DNA of 64,000 bases from Clusia tigrina (Eukaryota; Arthropoda; Insecta; Diptera; Clusiidae), in contig OV050030.1 in the NCBI GenBank assembly GCA_920105625.2, forward strand, positions 159,535,863-159,599,862. Direction: 5' to 3'. How positions within the stretch are numbered: the stretch's first letter is position 1; the number at the start of each line of letters is the position of its first letter. A model generated the notes under the pieces. That model was not told the origin of the DNA. It did not search any database and worked only from the letters and a program-made list of their open reading frames with translations. Shown here in pieces: positions 35,541-47,940 of the stretch. Made by a program: the position numbers and the translations under genes.

Positions 35541-38500
35541 TAAGCTATCGCTCATAGCTATGCTACCCTTGAGTCCAAAATCAAACACTGATAAAACTTC
35601 AAATGGCCCTAACTTCTATACTGTGCATGCTATACCTATCAAAGTTTGCAACATTCAAATGCTTGTAACCTGTTACTGGAGCGAAATAAAATCTTGAAAT
35701 TTTGTGACTCGAGCCTCTAATCGATTTAAGCTATCGCTCATAGCTATGCTACCCTTGAGTCCCAAATCAAACATCTTTAAACTTCAAATGGCCCTAACTT
35801 CTATACGGTGCGTCCTATACTTAGCAAAGTTTGCAACATTTAAATGCTTCTAACTTTTTACTGGAGCGTAATAAAACCTTGAAATTTTGTGACAATAAAG
35901 TACACGTGCCTCTTGTGAATTTAAGCTATCGCTCATAGCTATGCTAGCCTTGAGCCCGAAAACAAACACTGATAAAACTTCAAATGACCCTTACTGCTAT
36001 ACAGTGCGTCCTATATCTATCAAAGTTTGCAGCATTTAAATGCTTGTAACTTTTTACTGGAGCGTCATGAAACCTTGAAATTATGTCACAATAAAGTACT
36101 CGTACCTCTTATCAATTTAAGCTATTGCTCATAGCTATGCTACCCTTGAGTCCAAAATCAAACACTAATAAAACTTCAAATGGCCCTAACTTCTATACTG
36201 TGCATGCTATACCTATCAAAGTTTGCAACATTCAAATGCTTGTAACCTTTTACTGGAGCGAAATAAAATCTTGAAATTTTGTGACTCGAGCCTCTTATCG
36301 ATTTAAGCTATCGCTCATAGCTATGCTACCCTTGAGTCCCAAACCAAACACCTTTAAACTTCAAATGGCCCTAACTTCTATACAGTGCGTCCTATACCTA
36401 TCAAAATTTGTAACAATCAAATGCTTGTAACTTTTTACTGGAGCGTAATAAATTCTTGAAATTTTGTGACAAAGTACTCGAGCCTCTTATCGATTTAAGC
36501 TATAGCCCATAGCTATGCTACCCTTGAGTCCCAAATCAAACCCCTTTAAACTTCAAATGGCCCTAACTTCTATACGGTGCGTCCTATACCTATCAAAATT
36601 TGCAACAATCAAATGCTTGTAACATTTTACTGGAGCATCATAAACCCTTGAAATTATGTCACAATAAAGTACTCGTACCTTTTATCAATTTAATCTATCG
36701 CGCATAGCTATGCTACCCTTGAGTCAGAAATCAAACACTGAAAAAACTTCAAATGGCACTAACTTCTATACTGTGCATCCCATAACTATCAAAGTTTGCA
36801 ACATTTAAATGCTTGTAGCTTTTTACTGGAGCGTAATAAAACCTTGAAATTTTGTGACAATAAAGTACTCGAGCCTCTTGTCAATTTAAGCTATCGATCA
36901 TAGCTATGCTACCATTGAGCCCGAAAACAAACACTGATAAAACTTCAAATGGCCCTAACTTCTATACGGTGCGTCCTATACCTATCAAAGCTTGCAACAT
37001 TCAAATGCTTGTAACTTTTTACAGGAGCGTAATAAAGCCTTGAAATTTTGAAGAAAGTACTCGTGCCTCTTGTTAATTTAAGCTATCGCTCATAGCTATG
37101 CTACCCGAGAGTCCCAAAACAAACATTGATGAAACTTCAAATGGCCCTAACTTCTATACGGTGCGTCCTATACCTATCATAGTTTGCAACATTCAAATGC
37201 TTGTAACTTTTTACAGGATTGTAATAAAACCTTGAAATTTTGTGACAAAAAAGTACTCGAGCCTCTTGTCAATTTAAGCTATCGCTCATAGCTATGCTAG
37301 CCTTGAGCCCGAAAACAAACACTGATAAAACTTCAAATGATCCTTACTGCTATACAGTGCGTCCTATACCTATCAAAGTTTGCAACATTTAAATGCTTGT
37401 AACTTTTTACTGGAGCGTCATGAAACCTTGAAATTTTGTGACAATAAAGTACTCGTGCCTCTTGTCAATTTAAGCTATCGCTCATAGCTATGCTACCCTT
37501 GAGTCCCAAAACAAACAATGATACATTTTTAAATGGTCCTAATTTCTATACGGTGCGTCCTATACCTATCAAAGTTTGCAACATTCATATGCTTGTAAAT
37601 TTTTACAGGAGCGTAATAAAACCTTGAAATTTTGTGATATTGAAGTACTCGAGCCTCTTGTCAATTTAAGCTATCGCTCATAGCTATGCTACCATTCAGC
37701 CCGAAAACAAACACCATTAAACTTCAAATGGCCCTAAGCTCTGTACGGTGCGTCCTATACCTATCATAGTTTGCAACATTCAAATGCTTGTAACTTTTTA
37801 CAGGAGTGTAATAAAACCTTGAAATTTTGTGTCAATAAAGTACTCGAGCCTCTTGTCAATTTAAGCTATCGCTCATAGCTATGCTAGCCTTGAGCCCGAA
37901 AACAAACACTGATAAAACTTCAAATGACCCTTACTGCTATACAGTGCGTCCTATACCTATCAAAGTTTGCTACATTTAAAAGCTTGTAACTTTTTACTGG
38001 AGCGTCATGAAACCTTGAAATTTTGTAACAATAAAGTACTCGTGCCTCTTGTCAATTTAAGCTATCGCTCATAGCTATGCTACCCTTGAGTCCCTAAACA
38101 AACAATGATAAATTTTTAAATGGTCCTAATTTCTATACGGTGCGTCCTATACCTATCAAAGTTTGCAATATTCAAATGCTTGTAAATTTTTACAGGAGCG
38201 TAATAAAACCTTGAAATTTTGTGACATTGAAGTACTCGAGCCTCTTGTCAATTTAAGCTATCGCTCATAGCTATGCTACCATTCAGCCCGAAAACAAACA
38301 CCATTAAACTTCAAATGGCCCTAAGTTCTGTGCGGTGCGTCCTATACCTATCAAAGTTTGCAACATTCAAATGCTTGTAACTTTTTACAGGAGCGTAATA
38401 AAACCTTGAAATTTTGTGACAATAAAGTGCTCGAGCCTCTTGTCAATTTAAGCTATCGCTCATAGCTATGCTACCCTTGAGCCCGAAAACAAACACTGAT

Positions 38501-38640
38501 AAAAATTCAAATGGACCTTACTTCTATACGGTGCGTCCTATACCTATCAAAGTTTGCAACATTCAAATGCTTGTAACTTTTTACGGGAGCGTTATAAAAC
38601 CTTGAAATTTTGATGAAAGTACTCGTGCCTCTTGATAATT
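35541..38640 (+). repeat. 3,100-bp 16-monomer unit, copy 1 of 4
   Basis: First of four tandem copies. The marker gcttgtaacctgttactgg stands at 35661, 38761, 41861 and 44961, exactly 3,100 bp apart each time. Sixteen monomers can be counted in a copy, with a mean of 193.75 bp because it mixes 195-, 192- and about 185-bp classes. A copy-1 difference is ggccctaacttc near 36951, where other copies have ggcccttacttc. Confidence 0.9.
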
Positions 38641-41600
38641 TAAGCTATCGCTCATAGCTATGCTACCCTTGAGTCCAAAATCAAACACTGATAAAACTTC
38701 AAATGGCCCTAACTTCTATACTGTGCATGCTATACCTATCAAAGTTTGCAACATTCAAATGCTTGTAACCTGTTACTGGAGCGAAATAAAATCTTGAAAA
38801 ATTGTGACTCGAGCCTCTAATCGATTTAAGCTATCGCTCATAGCTATGCTACCCTTGAGTCCCAAATCAAACATCTTTAAACTTCAAATGGCCCTAACTT
38901 CTATACGGTGCGTCCTATACTTAGCAAAGTTTGCAACATTTAAATGCTTCTAACTTTTTACTGGAGCGTAATAAAACCTTGAAATTTTGTGACAATAAAG
39001 TACACGTGCCTCTTGTGAATTTAAGCTATCGCTCATAGCTATGCTAGCCTTGAGCCCGAAAACAAACACTGATAAAACTTGAAATGACCCTTACTGCTAT
39101 ACAGTGCGTCCTATATCTATCAAAGTTAGCAGCATTTAAATGCTTGTAACTTTTTACTGGAGCGTCATGAAACCTTGAAATTATGTCACAATAAAGTACT
39201 CGTACCTCTTATCAATTTAAGCTATTGCTCATAGCTATGCTACCCTTGAGTCCAAAATCAAACACTAATAAAACTTCAAATGGCCCTAACTTCTATACTG
39301 TGCATGCTATACCTATCAAAGTTTGCAACATTCAAATGCTTGTAACCTTTTACTGGAGCGAAATAAAATCTTGAAATTTTGTGACTCGAGCCTCTTATCG
39401 ATTTAAGCTATCGCTCATAGCTATGCTACCCTTGAGTCCCAAACCAAACACCTTTAAACTTCAAATGGCCCTAACTTCTATACAGTGCGTCCTATACCTA
39501 TCAAAATTTGTAACAATCAAATGCTTGTAACTTTTTACTGGAGCGTAATAAATTCTTGAAATTTTGTGACAAAGTACTCGAGCCTCTTATCGATTTAAGC
39601 TATAGCCCATAGCTATGCTACCCTTGAGTCCCAAATCAAACCCCTTTAAACTTCAAATGGCCCTAACTTCTATACGGTGCGTCCTATACCTATCAAAATT
39701 TGCAACAATCAAATGCTTGTAACATTTTACTGGAGCATCATAAACCCTTGAAATTATGTCACAATAAAGTACTCGTACCTTTTATCAATTTAATCTATCG
39801 CGCATAGCTATGCTACCCTTGAGTCAGAAATCAAACACTGAAAAAACTTCAAATGGCACTAACTTCTATACTGTGCATCCCATAACTATCAAAGTTTGCA
39901 ACATTTAAATGCTTGTAGTTTTTTACTGGAGCGTAATAAAACCTTGAAATTTTGTGACAATAAAGTACTCGAGCCTCTTGTCAATTTAAGCTATCGATCA
40001 TAGCTATGCTACCATTGAGCCCGAAAACAAACACTGATAAAACTTCAAATGGCCCTTACTTCTATACGGTGCGTCCTATACCTATCAAAGCTTGCAACAT
40101 TCAAATGCTTGTAACTTTTTACAGGAGCGTAATAAAGCCTTGAAATTTTGAAGAAAGTACTCGTGCCTCTTGTTAATTTAAGCTATCGCTCATAGCTATG
40201 CTACCCGAGAGTCCCAAAACAAACATTGATGAAACTTCAAATGGCCCTAACTTCTATACGGTGCGTCCTATACCTATCATAGTTTGCAACATTCAAATGC
40301 TTGTAACTTTTTACAGGATTGTAATAAAACCTTGAAATTTTGTGACAAAAAAGTACTCGAGCCTCTTGTCAATTTAAGCTATCGCTCATAGCTATGCTAG
40401 CCTTGAGCCCGAAAACAAACACTGATAAAACTTCAAATGATCCTTACTGCTATACAGTGCGTCCTATACCTATCAAAGTTTGCAACATTTAAATGCTTGT
40501 AACTTTTTACTGGAGCGTCATGAAACCTTGAAATTTTGTGACAATAAAGTACTCGTGCCTCTTGTCAATTTAAGCTATCGCTCATAGCTATGCTACCCTT
40601 GAGTCCCAAAACAAACAATGATACATTTTTAAATGGTCCTAATTTCTATACGGTGCGTCCTATACCTATCAAAGTTTGCAACATTCATATGCTTGTAAAT
40701 TTTTACAGGAGCGTAATAAAACCTTGACATTTTGTGATATTGAAGTATTCGAGCCTCTTGTCAATTTAAGCTATCGCTCATAGCTATGCTACCATTCAGC
40801 CCGAAAACAAACACCATTAAACTTCAAATGGCCCTAAGCTCTGTACGGTGCGTCCTATACCTATCATAGTTTGCAACATTCAAATGCTTGTAACTTTTTA
40901 CAGGAGTGTAATAAAACCTTGAAATTTTGTGTCAATAAAGTACTCGAGCCTCTTGTCAATTTAAGCTATCGCTCATAGCTATGCTAGCCTTGAGCCCGAA
41001 AACAAACACTGATAAAACTTCAAATGACCCTTACTGCTATACAGTGCGTCCTATACCTATCAAAGTTTGCTACATTTAAATGCTTGTAACTTTTTACTGG
41101 AGCGTCATGAAACCTTGAAATTTTGTAACAATAAAGTACTCGTGCCTCTTGTCAATTTAAGCTATCGCTCATAGCTATGCTACCCTTGAGTCCCTAAACA
41201 AACAATGATAAATTTTTAAATGGTCCTAATTTCTATACGGTGCGTCCTATACCTATCAAAGTTTGCAATATTCAAATGCTTGTAAATTTTTACAGGAGCG
41301 TAATAAAACCTTGAAATTTTGTGACATTGAAGTACTCGAGCCTCTTGTCAATTTAAGCTATCGCTCATAGCTATGCTACCATTCAGCCCGAAAACAAACA
41401 CCATTAAACTTCAAATGGCCCTAAGTTCTGTGCGGTGCGTCCTATACCTATCAAAGTTTGCAACATTCAAATGCTTGTAACTTTTTACAGGAGCGTAATA
41501 AAACCTTGAAATTTTGTGACAATAAAGTGCTCGAGCCTCTTGTCAATTTAAGCTATCGCTCATAGCTATGCTACCCTTGAGCCCGAAAACAAACACTGAT

Positions 41601-41740
41601 AAAAATTCAAATGGACCTTACTTCTGTACGGTGCGTCCTATACCTATCAAAGTTTGCAACATTCAAATGCTTGTAACTTTTTACGGGAGCGTTATAAAAC
41701 CTTGAAATTTTGATGAAAGTACTCGTGCCTCTTGATAATT
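38641..41740 (+). repeat. 3,100-bp 16-monomer unit, copy 2 of 4
   Basis: Identical spacing and monomer order to copy 1. Private differences seen include cttgaaaaattgtgactcg near 38795, aaaacttgaaatgac near 39073 and gtagttttttactgg near 39915. No insertion or deletion relative to the neighbouring copies. Confidence 0.9.
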
Positions 41741-44700
41741 TAAGCTATCGCTCATAGCTATGCTACCCTTGAGTCCAAAATCAAACACTGATAAAACTTC
41801 AAATGGCCCTAACTTCTATACTGTGCATGCTATACCTATCAAAGTTTGCAACATTCAAATGCTTGTAACCTGTTACTGGAGCGAAATAAAATCTTGAAAT
41901 TTTGTGACTCGAGCCTCTAATCGATTTAAGCTATCGCTCATAGCTATGCTACCCTTGAGTCCCAAATCAAACATCTTTAAACTTCAAATGGCCCTAACTT
42001 CTATACGGTGCGTCCTATACTTAGCAAAGTTTGCAACATTTAAATGCTTCTAACTTTTTACTGGAACGTAATAAAACCTTGAAATTTTGTGACAATAAAG
42101 TACACGTGCCTCTTGTGAATTTAAGCTATCGCTCATAGCTATGCTAGCCTTGAGCCCGAAAACAAACACTGATAAAACTTCAAATGACCCTTACTGCTAT
42201 ACAGTGCGTCCTATATCTATCAAAGTTTGCAGCATTTAAATGCTTGTAACTTTTTACTGGAGCGTCATGAAACCTTGAAATTATGTCACAATAAAGTACT
42301 CGTACCTCTTATCAATTTAAGCTATTGCTCATAGCTATGCTACCCTTGAGTCCAAAATCAAACACTAATAAAACTTCAAATGGCCCTAACTTCTATACTG
42401 TGCATGCTATACCTATCAAAGTTTGCAACATTCAAATGCTTGTAACCTTTTACTGGAGCGAAATAAAATCTTGAAATTTTGTGACTCGAGCCTCTTATCG
42501 ATTTAAGCTATCGCTCATAGCTATGCTACCCTTGAGTCCCAAACCAAACACCTTTAAACTTCAAATGGCCCTAACTTCTATACAGTGCGTCCTATACCTA
42601 TCAAAATTTGTAACAATCAAATGCTTGTAACTTTTTACTGGAGCGTAATAAATTCTTGAAATTTTGTGACAAAGTACTCGAGCCTCTTATCGATTTAAGC
42701 TATAGCCCATAGCTATGCTACCCTTGAGTCCCAAATCAAACCCCTTTAAACTTCAAATGGCCCTAACTTCTATACGGTGCGTCCTATACCTATCAAAGTT
42801 TGCAACAATCAAATGCTTGTAACATTTTACTGGAGCGTCATAAACCCTTGAAATTATGTCACAATAAAGTACTCGTACCTTTTATCAATTTAATCTATCG
42901 CGCATAGCTATGCTACCCTTGAGTCAGAAATCAAACACTGAAAAAACTTCAAATGGCACTAACTTCTATACTGTGCATCCCATAACTATCAAAGTTTGCA
43001 ACATTTAAATGCTTGTAGCTTTTTACTGGAGCGTAATAAAACCTTGAAATTTTGTGACAATAAAGTACTCGAGCCTCTTGTCAATTTAAGCTATCGATCA
43101 TAGCTATGCTACCATTGAGCCCGAAAACAAACACTGATAAAACTTCAAATGGCCCTTACTTCTATACGGTGCGTCCTATACCTATCAAAGCTTGCAACAT
43201 TCAAATGCTTGTAACTTTTTACAGGAGCGTAATAAAGCCTTGAAATTTTGAAGAAAGTACTCGTGCCTCTTGTTAATTTAAGCTATCGCTCATAGCTATG
43301 CTACCCGAGAGTCCCAAAACAAACATTGATGAAACTTCAAATGGCCCTAACTTCTATACGGTGCGTCCTATACCTATCATAGTTTGCAACATTCAAATGC
43401 TTGTAACTTTTTACAGGATTGTAATAAAACCTTGAAATTTTGTGACAAAAAAGTACTCGAGCCTCTTGTCAATTTAAGCTATCGCTCATAGCTATGCTAG
43501 CCTTGAGCCCGAAAACAAACACTGATAAAACTTCAAATGATCCTTACTGCTATACAGTGCGTCCTATACCTATCAAAGTTTGCAACATTTAAATGCTTGT
43601 AACTTTTTACTGGAGCGTCATGAAACCTTGAAATTTTGTGACAATAAAGTACTCGTGCCTCTTGTCAATTTAAGCTATCGCTCATAGCTATGCTACCCTT
43701 GACTCCCAAAACAAACAATGATACATTTTTAAATGGTCCTAATTTCTATACGATGCGTCCTATACCTATCAAAGTTTGCAACATTCATATGCTTGTAAAT
43801 TTTTACAGGAGCGTAATAAAACCTTGAAATTTTGTGATATTGAAGTATTCGAGCCTCTTGTCAATTTAAGCTATCGCTCATAGCTATGCTACCATTCAGC
43901 CCGAAAACAAACACCATTAAACTTCAAATGGCCCTAAGCTCTGTACGGTGCGTCCTATACCTATCATAGTTTGCAACATTCAAATGCTTGTAACTTTTTA
44001 CAGGAGTGTAATAAAACCTTGAAATTTTGTGTCAATAAAGTACTCGAGCCTCTTGTCAATTTAAGCTATCGCTCATAGCTATGCTAGCCTTGAGCCCGAA
44101 AACAAACACTGATAAAACTTCAAATGACCCTTACTGCTATACAGTGCGTCCTATACCTATCAAAGTTTGCTACATTTAAATGCTTGTAACTTTTTACTGG
44201 AGCGTCATGAAACCTTGAAATTTTGTAACAATAAAGTACTCGTGCCTCTTGTCAATTTAAGCTATCGCTCATAGCTATGCTACCCTTGAGTCCCTAAACA
44301 AACAATGATAAATTTTTAAATGGTCCTAATTTCTATACGGTGCGTCCTATACCTATCAAAGTTTGCAATATTCAAATGCTTGTAAATTTTTACAGGAGCG
44401 TAATAAAACCTTGAAATTTTGTGACATTGAAGTACTCGAGCCTCTTGTCAATTTAAGCTATCGCTCATAGCTATGCTACCATTCAGCCCGAAAACAAACA
44501 CCATTAAACTTCAAATGGCCCTAAGTTCTGTGCGGTGCGTCCTATACCTATCAAAGTTTGCAACATTCAAATGCTTGTAACTTTTTACAGGAGCGTAATA
44601 AAACCTTGAAATTTTGTGACAATAAAGTGCTCGAGCCTCTTGTCAATTTAAGCTATCGCTCATAGCTATGCTACCCTTGAGCCCGAAAACAAACACTGAT

Positions 44701-44840
44701 AAAAATTCAAATGGACCTTACTTCTATACGGTGCGTCCTATACCTATCAAAGTTTGCAACATTCAAATGCTTGTAACTTTTTACGGGAGCGTTATAAAAC
44801 CTTGAAATTTTGATGAAAGTACTCGTGCCTCTTGATAATT
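41741..44840 (+). repeat. 3,100-bp 16-monomer unit, copy 3 of 4
   Basis: Same order and length as copies 1 and 2. Private differences seen include ctggaacgtaat near 42061, tcaaagtttgcaacaatc with ggagcgtcataaac near 42785-42845 (other copies have aaaatttgc and ggagcatcat), cttgactccc near 43698 and acgatgcgtcc near 43750. Confidence 0.9.
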
Positions 44841-47800
44841 TAAGCTATCGCTCATAGCTATGCTACCCTTGAGTCCAAAATCAAACACTGATAAAACTTC
44901 AAATGGCCCTAACTTCTATACTGTGCATGCTATACCTATCAAAGTTTGCAACATTCAAATGCTTGTAACCTGTTACTGGAGCGAAATAAAATCTTGAAAT
45001 TTTGTGACTCGAGCCTCTAATCGATTTAAGCTATCGCTCATAGCTATGCTACCCTTGAGTCCCAAATCAAACATCTTTAAACTTCAAATGGCCCTAACTT
45101 CTATACGGTGCGTCCTATACTTAGCAAAGTTTGCAACATTTAAATGCTTCTAACTTTTTACTGGAGCGTAATAAAACCTTGAAATTTTGTGACAATAAAG
45201 TACACGTGCCTCTTGTGAATTTAAGCTATCGCTCATAGCTATGCTAGCCTTGAGCCCGAAAACAAACACTGATAAAACTTCAAATGACCCTTACTGCTAT
45301 ACAGTGCGTCCTATATCTATCAAAGTTTGCAGCATTTAAATGCTTGTAACTTTTTACTGGAGCGTCATGAAACCTTGAAATTATGTCACAATAAAGTACT
45401 CGTACCTCTTATCAATTTAAGCTATTGCTCATAGCTATGCTACCCTTGAGTCCAAAATCAAACACTAATAAAACTTCAAATGGCCCTAACTTCTATACGG
45501 TGCGTCTAATACCTATCAAAGTTTGCAATATTTAAATGCTTGTAACCTTTTACTGGAGCGAAATAAAATCTTGAAATTTTGTGACTCGAGCCTCTTATCG
45601 ATTTAAGCTATCGCTCATAGCTATGCTACCCTTGAGTCCCAAACCAAACACCTTTAAACTTCAAATGGCCCTAACTTCTATACAGTGCGTCCTATACCTA
45701 TCAAAATTTGTAACAATCAAATGCTTGTAACTTTTTACTGGAGCGTAATAAATTCTTGAAATTTTGTGACAAAGTACTCGAGCCTCTTATCGATTTAAGC
45801 TATAGCCCATAGCTATGCTACCCTTGAGTCCCAAATCAAACCCCTTTAAACTTCAAATGGCCCTAACTTCTATACGGTGCGTCCTATACCTATCAAAATT
45901 TGCAACAATCAAATGCTTGTAACATTTTACTGGAGCATCATAAACCCTTGAAATTATGTCACAATAAAGTACTCGTACCTTTTATCAATTTAATCTATCG
46001 CGCATAGCTATGCTACCCTTGAGTCAGAAATCAAACACTGAAAAAACTTCAAATGGCACTAACTTCTATACTGTGCATCCCATAACTATCAAAGTTTGCA
46101 ACATTTAAATGCTTGTAGCTTTTTACTGGAGCGTAATAAAACCTTGAAATTTTGTGACAATAAAGTACTCGAGCCTCTTGTCAATTTAAGCTATCGATCA
46201 TAGCTATGCTACCATTGAGCCCGAAAACAAACACTGATAAAACTTCAAATGGCCCTTACTTCTATACGGTGCGTCCTATACCTATCAAAGCTTGCAACAT
46301 TCAAATGCTTGTAACTTTTTACAGGAGCGTAATAAAGCCTTGAAATTTTGAAGAAAGTACTCGTGCCTCTTGTTAATTTAAGCTATCGCTCATAGCTATG
46401 CTACCCGAGAGTCCCAAAACAAACATTGATGAAACTTCAAATGGCCCTAACTTCTATACGGTGCGTCCTATACCTATCATAGTTTGCAACATTCAAATGC
46501 TTGTAACTTTTTACAGGATTGTAATAAAACCTTGAAATTTTGTGACAAAAAAGTACTCGAGCCTCTTGTCAATTTAAGCTATCGCTCATAGCTATGCTAG
46601 CCTTGAGCCCGAAAACAAACACTGATAAAACTTCAAATGATCCTTACTGCTATACAGTGCGTCCTATACCTATCAAAGTTTGCAACATTTAAATGCTTGT
46701 AACTTTTTACTGGAGCGTCATGAAACCTTGAAATTTTGTGACAATAAAGTACTCGTGCCTCTTGTCAATTTAAGCTATCGCTCATAGCTATGCTACCCTT
46801 GAGTCCCAAAACAAACAATGATACATTTTTAAATGGTCCTAATTTCTATACGGTGCGTCCTATACCTATCAAAGTTTGCAACATTCATATGCTTGTAAAT
46901 TTTAACAGGAGCGTAATAAAACCTTGAAATTTTGTGATATTGAAGTACTCGAGCCTCTTGTCAATTTAAGCTATCGCTCATAGCTATGCTACCATTCAGC
47001 CCGAAAACAAACACCATTAAACTTCAAATGGCCCTAAGCTCTGTACGGTGCGTCCTATACCTACCATAGTTTGCAACATTCAAATGCTTGTAACTTTTTA
47101 CAGGAGTGTAATAAAACCTTGAAATTTTGTGTCAATAAAGTACTCGAGCCTCTTGTCAATTTAAGCTATCGCTCATAGCTATGCTAGCCTTGAGCCCGAA
47201 AACAAACACTGATAAAACTTCAAATGACCCTTACTGCTATACAGTGCGTCCTATACCTATCAAAGTTTGCTACATTTAAATGCTTGTAACTTTTTACTGG
47301 AGCGTCATGAAACCTTGAAATTTTGTAACAATAAAGTACTCGTGCCTCTTGTCAATTTAAGCTATCGCTCATAGCTATGCTACCCTTGAGTCCCTAAACA
47401 AACAATGATAAATTTTTAAATGGTCCTAATTTCTATACGGTGCGTCCTATACCTATCAAAGTTTGCAATATTCAAATGCTTGTAAATTTTTACAGGAGCG
47501 TAATAAAACCTTGAAATTTTGTGACATTGAAGTACTCGAGCCTCTTGTCAATTTAAGCTATCGCTCATAGCTATGCTACCATTCAGCCCGAAAACAAACA
47601 CCATTAAACTTCAAATGGCCCTAAGTTCTGTGCGGTGCGTCCTATACCTATCAAAGTTTGCAACATTCAAATGCTTGTAACTTTTTACAGGAGCGTAATA
47701 AAACCTTGAAATTTTGTGACAATAAAGTGCTCGAGCCTCTTGTCAATTTAAGCTATCGCTCATAGCTATGCTACCCTTGAGCCCGAAAACAAACACTGAT

Positions 47801-47940
47801 AAAAATTCAAATGGACCTTACTTCTATACGGTGCGTCCTATACCTATCAAAGTTTGCAACATTCAAATGCTTGTAACTTTTTACGGGAGCGTTATAAAAC
47901 CTTGAAATTTTGATGAAAGTACTCGTGCCTCTTGATAATT
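44841..47940 (+). repeat. 3,100-bp 16-monomer unit, copy 4 of 4
   Basis: Same order and length. It differs by a compact cluster of seven substitutions at 45499-45533 that match another monomer type, and by single changes such as aattttaacagg near 46898 and ctaccatag near 47062. The tandem ends at 47940: the next bases are taagctttcg and not taagctatcg. Confidence 0.9.
45499..45533 (+). other. Conversion-like patch in copy 4
   Basis: Copies 1-3 and 5 read actgtgcatgctatac then gcaacattcaaatg here. Copy 4 reads acggtgcgtctaatac then gcaatatttaaatg and returns to the copy-specific accttttactggagcgaaat. The patch equals the monomers near 52690 and 55989. Seven diagnostic differences in 35 bp without flanking change suggest a short non-reciprocal transfer. 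Confidence 0.7.
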
